The notes beneath the pieces are model-generated. The model was given only the letters and a program-made list of their open reading frames with translations, was not told where the DNA came from and ran no database searches. The position numbers and the translations under genes were made by a program. Shown piece by piece: positions 57,911-64,000 of a stretch of 64,000 bases of DNA. How positions within the stretch are numbered: position 1 is the stretch's first letter; each line of letters begins with the position of its first letter. Location: positions 682,001 to 746,000 of the forward strand of contig JAMYHL010000007.1 in the NCBI GenBank assembly GCA_025531455.1. Reading direction: 5' to 3'. This DNA is from Apiotrichum sp. Y4204 (lineage: Eukaryota; Basidiomycota; Tremellomycetes; Trichosporonales; Trichosporonaceae).

Positions 57911-59411
57911 ATGGCCGACAACAGCAGCAGCAAGGAGGTGTGGCTTCACCGCCAAAAAATCCTCGTCACCGGCTGGCGCAAGTGCGTCCTCGCCACCGCT
58001 TCATACTGACATCGCAGAGCAGGCAAGTCGGCATGTATCAAAACGGTGTTCCAGCAGCTGCCGGTCAAGGACGTGCCGTTTATCGGTATCACGCACAAGA
58101 TCGAGGTCGTGGACTATGAGTGCGTGCAGAATGGAGAATGGACGGTTTGGGCTTTTGGTGGGCTTTTTCCTGCTTCTGATGACCCTGCTCGCCCTCGGGC
58201 CTCTGGATGGCTTTGATTTTGCTTCTGACGGCCAGTACTGTCGTCCCGCTCCAGATCTGGGACACGCCGGCAAACTTCGATGTCGACCAGCTCACGGACA
58301 CGCCGCTCTCGGCGTTCTCGACGCTGGTGTATGTGATGGACATGCAGGTGGGTGTGCAGGCTGCTACCTGCGGAACCCATACTTACAGGCAGCAAGACGA
58401 GTTCTACCACGACGCAGTGCGCGCGGCGTGCAGAACGCTGCTGATCGGGTACCTCGCGAATCCCAACATGAAGTTCTCCGTGTTTATCCACAAGGCCGAG
58501 TCGCTCAGCGAAGACTACCGCGGCGGTGAGTGCGGTACTCGTAGCTACTCACCGTCCCCCAGGCTGACAGTCAGAAAACTACGCCGAGATCCAGCGCGCA
58601 CTCACCGAGGAGCTCGAGGACTTTCACTACCCGTCCCTGCAGGAATACGCCCCCAACGTCGACCTCTCGGACCCGGGCGTGTGCAACAACATCTTCAACC
58701 ACATGACGAGCGAGATAAAGTTCGACATGACCTCGATCCACGACGTGTCCCTCCGCGACGCGTGGAGCAAGGTCATCCAGGGCGTCATGGAGATGCTGCC
58801 CGCCGTCGAGGCGCTCTTGCTGAACTTTACCGAGGTGAGCTCTCAGGCGCTGCGTCTAACATCCGAGCTGACAGCAGACATCCGGCATGGACAACTCATA
58901 CCTCTTCGACATCCAGTCTGGTGTGGTGCTCGCCACTGATAACCGGCAGGGCAACGCGTCCACCATGGAGCAGATTACGGAGTACCTCGCACGCTTCCTC
59001 CAGTTCCGCAAGATTTATGCTACGCTCAAGCCGGCGGCTAAAGGAAACGGGGAGGCGCACGTGGAGACCCCAGACGACAAGCCTAAGGAGCCGAAGAACA
59101 ACGACGAGGTCGCAGAGGACGTGTGGTGGGGTGAGGAAGACACTGAGGCGCCATGGATGAGCCAAAGCACACGCATCATTCCGAACTGCACATTTGCCTT
59201 ATGGCAGTTTACCCCGTGAGTCGAGTGTCGTGCTCGATGATTGTCGTGCTCGCCCTGCCCACGTAGTGTTTTGCAGTACCCCGCTGACAGCAGACATCTC
59301 GCCCTCGTCGTCGTCCTCCACACGGACACATGGCAGGCACGCCGCGGCATGATCGAATACAACCTCACCTTCCTCCGCCAGGGCATCCGACGGATCCTTA
59401 TGGAGGTCTAG
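57911..59411 (+). CDS. GTR2: Rag-type small GTPase Gtr2/RagC
   Basis: Subunit of the Gtr1-Gtr2 (RagA/B-RagC/D) GTPase dimer that reports amino acid supply to TORC1 on the vacuole. Seven exons (57911-57981, 58018-58119, 58236-58347, 58393-58525, 58575-58834, 58878-59215, 59294-59411) give 377 residues. G1 is GWRKAGKS (21-28), with the Rag-type KILVTGWRKAGKS context; G3 region LQIWDTPANFD, G4 FIHKAE (HKxD-like, typical RagC), then the C-terminal roadblock domain (SYLFDIQSGVVLATD to LRQGIRRILMEV). An acidic, Lys-rich insert (KPKEPKNNDEVAEDVWW, about 280-305) lies in the roadblock domain and looks like a lineage-specific loop. Two introns end in CTGACAGCAG, so single-residue variants by NAGNAG use are possible. 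The G3 motif has DTPANFD where many have DFPGQ. Confidence 0.92.
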
Positions 59412-61054
59412 TGTCAGTGGTTAGTTCGGTTTCAGAGCGACCCGGGTGCCGAGCCAGCTGTGGTATTCTGGTACGGTTAGAAAGAACACGCGTTGTATTA
59501 CTATTCTACTTTTTTCCCTCTTCTTATGACGAGCATTGTGGGTGTGTGCACGGCATGCATGCTATCTGCATATGTGTTGCGCGATGGAGCGTGATGGAGA
59601 GTCGACAGAGCATGGTAAGCATACCGCAGAGTAAAGTATCCCTCGTCGTTTCTTAAGAGGCGTCGAGGCGTCTGGCGGCGTCATTGTCGACGACACGACT
59701 TTGGACCTGTGGTGGTGTGAGAGTTCTGGACCTCTTCGAAGCTATGACGTGTTATGCTCATTTTTATGGTGGTGTGAATCGTGCCGATCTTGTCCCCCTG
59801 GCGCCTGGCTGGATATTGATTGTGATGTGGGATTAGCATTGAACAATTTTTGCTTACCTTGTATCTGGGGGGAGGGTATAAGTCTAATTAGGAAAAGTGA
59901 TGCATGTCCAATTCACATCCAGTCACCTCTGGTCCTCTACCCTGGAGAGTGTCTTCCCTCCCATCCCTCCTTCCTTCCACCCAACGACAGGGGCGCGGGG
60001 GCGGCGGTACCACCGCGAGTCTCAGTAGTCATTTCACTCGTTGTCGGCGACCACCAGCTCGGTGCTCACCATCCATTCCTCTCCACTCACCACCTCTTGT
60101 ATCCTCCTGGCTCAGACTTCGCACCTCACTCTCTCTCTGTCTTGCCCATGCACACAGACTGAGAAACGAAGCACAGAGTATACCCCCCCTTTCTCCTTCC
60201 TTTCCCTTTCCCCGCCCCTCTTTCACCCTCCCCCCGCTTCACCTCTCTCCACCTCCCACGCCTTTCCTATCTACTTCTTATCTTCGTCCACTTTGTCTTC
60301 TTCCCACATTTTTGCCTCCTTTGTCTCTCTTTCTCTCTTGCCCACCTCCACCCGGTGAACACCGCCCCCAAAAACCCCAGCTCGCTGCGGGACAGCAACC
60401 GATTCCAAAAATCCCACACCGTATCCGGTAAGTTACATCGCAGTCGAGAGTGGAGAGTGAGCTGGGAATGGAAAAAGGAGTGCGAGGAGGCGAGTACGGT
60501 GGACAGTTGGGGTGGCACTCTGCTTGCTACTTGCTACTTCTACTCGCTGCTCGCGGCGCGATTGCCCTTTTTGGAGTGCCGCCTCCTCTTGCTGGCACCA
60601 ATGTTCCTGGGCTCTGCTTTGGAGTAATGAGTCCCAGTTCCTGTCGTGGTCTCCAGCTTGTTCAATCGCTACTGTTGGCTTCGTACCGCGTATAGTAAAG
60701 AGCTTCGCGTTGCGCTCCTCACCGTGTTTCCCGTGTCCCGCGCTCTCCCATCTCTCTTGCGCGCATCGCCGGCTCCAGCTACTATCCCTCCTAACCGCGC
60801 CGCCCGTGTTCCCTCATGTGCCGTTCACGCAACCTTATCGGCCCGCCAACCCTCATGTCCACACACCTCGGTCTCATCTCGCACCGCTGGCAACTCTGCC
60901 CGCGCTGATACCATCTCATCCCGCGAGCCAGAAACATCACCATCGCACGTAGCTAACATTCAGACGGTTGTGATACCTCCGCTCCGAACGGCCGGTTGCT
61001 TGTATCGGATCCTACACTTATCTTCCCTCCCTTCCTCCCCGCCTCTCGCCCAGC
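59412..61054. other. Long upstream region of the KH-protein gene with a likely 5' UTR intron
   Basis: No coding frame convinces. A TATA-like GGGTATAAG (about 59874) and a long C/T-rich block (60180-60350) are followed by a strong donor (CCGGTAAGTTAC, GT at 60428) and an acceptor with branch sequence (GTAGCTAACATTCAG, AG at 60962-60963). This fits a transcribed leader with a 536-nt intron before the ATG at 61055. Confidence 0.5.
60428..60963 (+). other. Candidate 5' UTR intron of the KH-protein gene
   Basis: It begins GTAAGT and ends CTAACATTCAG, matching the branch-to-acceptor spacing of the coding introns here. The flanking sequence is C/T-rich, as expected of a leader. No transcript evidence. 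Confidence 0.45.
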
Positions 61055-64000
61055 ATGGACCTGTACACCACCTCGTTTACGTTCCAGCGCTCGCCCTCGG
61101 GCGTCCATAACACGTCGCCGCTGCGCACAACCCTCTCGCTTCCGAAAGGCGCAGCAGCAGCGCAACCACAGCATGTAGGGCCAACGGATGCGGCACAGGC
61201 TGAGCGCGAGTGGGAGGCCGTCCAGAAGCTCTGCAACGACATTACGTCGCGTGAAGGATGCCTTGTGACCGTCTCTCGCGAGCCGCCTCCCGGAGTAGGC
61301 TCTGATGGGTCGGGCGACGACGCGAACGCCTCGACGGCAGCGGCTGGTTCCATGTGGAACTTTCACATCTCAGGAGCGTACCAGGCGGTCATGAGCGCGC
61401 GGGGCGCGCTCCTTCGTGAGACGCCCCGGGACAACCGCACGTCCCTCAAGGTCCCCCGGAGCGATATTCTCGAAAAGCCTCTTGCGGCGATTTCGGCCCT
61501 CAAGGCCGACGTCAAGCACCGTCTCGACGAGATTGCGAACGACACACGTGCTCGCATCGCGGTTCTCAACACGGAGGCAGGAGGCCAGGGCGGCAGCCCC
61601 CCGACAGTCCTCGCGACCGCTGACCCGGATGGCGGTGCCAAGGACGCCACGGATGCGAATGGCTCGCCGGCGGGGGACGACAAGGGTGGTGAATCCAACG
61701 GTGCGACCCAGCCGTCATACGGCCTCGAGACTGAGCGCATGTGCGAGCTGGTCATCTCCGGCTCGGTCGAGAGTGTCGAGCTCGCCAAGGTTCGCCTGCT
61801 CGTCATGCTTGACGAGCTCTCCGGACTCCACTCGGAGGTGTGCGACATTGACTACAAGCTCCATGCCATTATCGCTGGGCGCAAGCGCTGCATGATCCAG
61901 TCGATCCAGGAGGAGACGGCCACCAACATCTACTTCCCCACCCCGCTTGTCGGTGTGCTCAACCCCCCTCAGCCTGGTTCACAGCAGGGTGTTGGCTACA
62001 GCCGTGTCAACGTCGGCTACAACGCTGCCATGTCGCCGCAGATGACTGGTATGAGCTACGCAAGCAACATGGGCATGGGCATGCCGTCTGTCCCGCCCCC
62101 GCCACACCAGCATCAGCACCAGCACCGCTCCACGTCGCAGCCGGTATACAACCCCCAGCAGCACGTACATTACCCGTACTCGCCGCAGCCGCTGCACATC
62201 AATCCGCAGACATCTCGCGGTATGCCCTACACGGGCCCGGGTGTACAACAGTGGTCCATGCCTGGCGCTCCCCCCCACGGTGGACCTCACGGACACGGTC
62301 ACCCCGGCCCTCACGGGCCTCCCCCGCACGGGCAGGGCCCCATGCAGATGACTCCGACCGGCATGTCCGGCATGAGCCAGATGGCGAACGGGCACGGACC
62401 TGGAGGTTTCGGTGCGCGCGGGATGGGATCACCAATGACGCACGGCCAGCCCATGGCCCAGCCGATGATGGGTATGTCCCCGATCGGCTTTGGCCAAAGC
62501 CACATGCACGTAAGCATGGGCACTGCGCCAATGGGCAGCATGCCTCTTGGTCCAGGAGACATGGGGATGGGCCAGTTTGGTCAGGGCCCACACCCGGGTC
62601 TGTCGGTCCACTCTGGCGAGCAGGGCATGCTCGGCAAGGCGAATCAGATCTGGATCACTGGCGAGTTCTTCGGCGTGCAGCGCGCGCGCGACATGCTCCT
62701 CACCGTTGCTGTGCAGAAGAGCAAGCTCGTCATCTCGCGCGACACGGCGATTCTCCCGCGCAAGCTCGACTGGCTGCTTACCGAGCGAATCGACGACATT
62801 CGCAACATCATGTGCGACAACGGCACGTACATTCAGGTGCCAAGCGTCGGATCCCAGGCAAGCCTGATCACCGTCTTTGGCGACCATCGCGTCAATATCG
62901 AGCGGACAATCAGGAGCGTCATGGCGCTTGCGTGCCAGTTCTACGTCGCGAGCTTCTGGCTGCTGCCTGTGTCGTTTGACGTTCTCATGCCCCAGGCGAC
63001 CCTCAACCCGCCACAGATGCAGCCGGTGCTCAAGCGCATCGCGCACGCTACGGGAGCTGAAGTTGTGTTCAAGTCCAACTGCTTTGAGATGCACGGTCTC
63101 GAGAAGGAGGTGCGCGATGCGGTGGTCAAGGTGCTGGAGTTGGATGTCATCAAGTCGTTCCACCACGAGATTCGCTTCCAGATCGAGCTCGCCAACGAGC
63201 ACCGCGAGTTTATCTCCGGCAAGAAGAACGGCAAGATCAACAAGATCATGAAGGTGTGCAATGTGCGGATCAAGTTTGAGACGTTCAACGACTACAACTT
63301 CCTCATGGACATTTCCGGGCAGGACATGGCGGCGCTCCAGGGCCTAAGCATGCTGCAGGAGGAGCTGCCCGCTGAGGTGTCCTTCCATGTACCGGAGGGT
63401 TACCACAAGCGTATCATCGGAGTCGGCGGCAAAAACATTCAGCGCATCATGAAGATGTACGGCGTGTACGTAAAGTTCTCCAACGCGGAAGAGTTTGCCC
63501 AGCTGGGTGGATACCTCGACAATGAGGACAATGTCGTCGCACGGACGCCGGCCAAGAACGCCATTGCGCTCGAGTCGCTCAAGACCGCCGTCATGGAGCT
63601 CGTGTCGCCAAAGGACAAGGACTACACCATCGACTCGGTGAACATTCCGCGGAGGTACCACCGCACCCTGCTGGGCGAGAAGAGCATCTTTATCCATGAC
63701 ATTGAGCGCAAGACAAACTGTACTGTGCGGTTCCCGAACAAGGAGACTGCGTCGGACACGGTCACTATCTTTGGGCCCGAGAGCCAGGTGCACATTGCCG
63801 TGGCGATGCTGCTCGACCACGTTCCCTTCGAGGCCGACCTGCACGTCCCACCCAACCCGGAGCTCACACGCCTGGTATCGTCCACCGAGTTTGTGCTCTT
63901 CACGGAGCGCATGAAGCGCGACCACCAGATTGCCATTTCGCCATCGCCACGCTTTGGTCAGGGCGACGAGGCCATTTTCAAGTTCCGTTGCCAGCGGAGC
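61055..64000 (+). CDS. Multi-KH-domain RNA-binding protein, Khd4-like (3' partial)
   Basis: An uninterrupted frame of 982 codons runs from the ATG at 61055 (MDLYTTSFTFQRSPSG) off the window end. KH-like modules: IIAGRKRCMIQSIQEETA (about 274-292), a module around GDHRVNIERTIRSVMALA, ISGKKNGKINKIMKVCNV (about 720), IIGVGGKNIQRIMKMYGV with a canonical GxxG loop (about 786), and LLGEKSIFIHDIERKTN (about 871, degenerate loop). Between the first and second modules lies a long Met/Gly/His/Pro-rich disordered stretch (about 312-520). Mixed canonical and degenerate KH domains in a large cytoplasmic protein resemble Ustilago maydis Khd4, an mRNA-stability regulator needed for hyphal growth; this match is from memory. 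Vigilin/Scp160-like is the main alternative. Confidence 0.85.
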   Translation, partial: MDLYTTSFTFQRSPSGVHNTSPLRTTLSLPKGAAAAQPQHVGPTDAAQAEREWEAVQKLCNDITSREGCLVTVSREPPPGVGSDGSGDDANASTAAAGSMWNFHISGAYQAVMSARGALLRETPRDNRTSLKVPRSDILEKPLAAISALKADVKHRLDEIANDTRARIAVLNTEAGGQGGSPPTVLATADPDGGAKDATDANGSPAGDDKGGESNGATQPSYGLETERMCELVISGSVESVELAKVRLLVMLDELSGLHSEVCDIDYKLHAIIAGRKRCMIQSIQEETATNIYFPTPLVGVLNPPQPGSQQGVGYSRVNVGYNAAMSPQMTGMSYASNMGMGMPSVPPPPHQHQHQHRSTSQPVYNPQQHVHYPYSPQPLHINPQTSRGMPYTGPGVQQWSMPGAPPHGGPHGHGHPGPHGPPPHGQGPMQMTPTGMSGMSQMANGHGPGGFGARGMGSPMTHGQPMAQPMMGMSPIGFGQSHMHVSMGTAPMGSMPLGPGDMGMGQFGQGPHPGLSVHSGEQGMLGKANQIWITGEFFGVQRARDMLLTVAVQKSKLVISRDTAILPRKLDWLLTERIDDIRNIMCDNGTYIQVPSVGSQASLITVFGDHRVNIERTIRSVMALACQFYVASFWLLPVSFDVLMPQATLNPPQMQPVLKRIAHATGAEVVFKSNCFEMHGLEKEVRDAVVKVLELDVIKSFHHEIRFQIELANEHREFISGKKNGKINKIMKVCNVRIKFETFNDYNFLMDISGQDMAALQGLSMLQEELPAEVSFHVPEGYHKRIIGVGGKNIQRIMKMYGVYVKFSNAEEFAQLGGYLDNEDNVVARTPAKNAIALESLKTAVMELVSPKDKDYTIDSVNIPRRYHRTLLGEKSIFIHDIERKTNCTVRFPNKETASDTVTIFGPESQVHIAVAMLLDHVPFEADLHVPPNPELTRLVSSTEFVLFTERMKRDHQIAISPSPRFGQGDEAIFKFRCQRS

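Noticed and set aside
1..64000. Defence island, CRISPR array, transposon, prophage or biosynthetic gene cluster
   Set aside because: The genes are eukaryotic, intron-bearing and mostly housekeeping; no transposase, reverse transcriptase, long terminal repeat, regularly spaced repeats or clustered tailoring enzymes were seen on either strand.

Overview
The window looks like a GC-rich chromosome segment from a basidiomycete yeast, most likely a tremellomycete close to Trichosporonales (Trichosporon, Cutaneotrichosporon or Apiotrichum type). The reasons are the strong C/G bias at third codon positions, the many very short spliceosomal introns (32-50 nt, GTRNGT donors, CTRAC branch sequence a few bases before the AG), a nuclear tRNA-Ala with an intron, and a gene set of ordinary fungal housekeeping genes separated by 0.3-3.5 kb of gene-free DNA. 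The species call is inference; no rRNA or marker gene is present.

Layout. 1-356: 3' end of an unrecognised gene. 3004-7614: full-size PDR/ABCG drug-efflux type ABC transporter. 9675-11636: secreted-entry single-pass membrane protein of unknown function. 13253-17700: rhodanese plus USP deubiquitinase of the Doa4 type. 21251-24335: Kelch-BTB protein. 24754-27887: large coiled-coil protein of unknown function. 28149-28237 (minus): tRNA-Ala(AGC). 30390-32539: AAAP amino acid transporter. 34042-34343: small secreted cysteine-containing protein. 34632-36182 (minus): AA14-type copper LPMO-like secreted protein. 38843-44156: SNF2 helicase with an inserted RING finger (Irc20/SHPRH type). 44445-45181 (minus): complex I subunit NDUFB2-like, divergent from 45608-47857, translation initiation factor eIF2 gamma. 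49464-50017 and 51453-51951: two small single-pass membrane proteins. 52327-53274 (minus): enoyl-CoA hydratase/isomerase. 54367-55639: retromer subunit Vps26. 55974-57396 (minus): acetylornithine aminotransferase, divergent from 57911-59411, the Rag GTPase Gtr2/RagC. 61055-64000: multi-KH RNA-binding protein, running off the window end.

How the genes relate. There is no operon, biosynthetic cluster, transposon, CRISPR array or phage-like block. Some neighbours are suggestive: two divergent pairs with short shared promoters (NDUFB2 / eIF2 gamma; acetylornithine aminotransferase / Gtr2, i.e. arginine synthesis beside an amino-acid-sensing GTPase) and a convergent pair of secreted products (86-aa cysteine-containing protein / AA14-like protein). 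Three endolysosomal genes (Doa4-type, Vps26, Gtr2) are present but far apart.

The most distinctive signal is at the RNA level: nearly every intron has its CTRAC branch sequence only about 6-10 nt from the 3' splice site, several introns are just 32-36 nt, and five introns end in the same decamer CTGACAGCAG, a NAGNAG double acceptor. This rule was used to settle several gene models. All exon boundaries were read by eye from frame, splice signals and family knowledge, not from transcripts.
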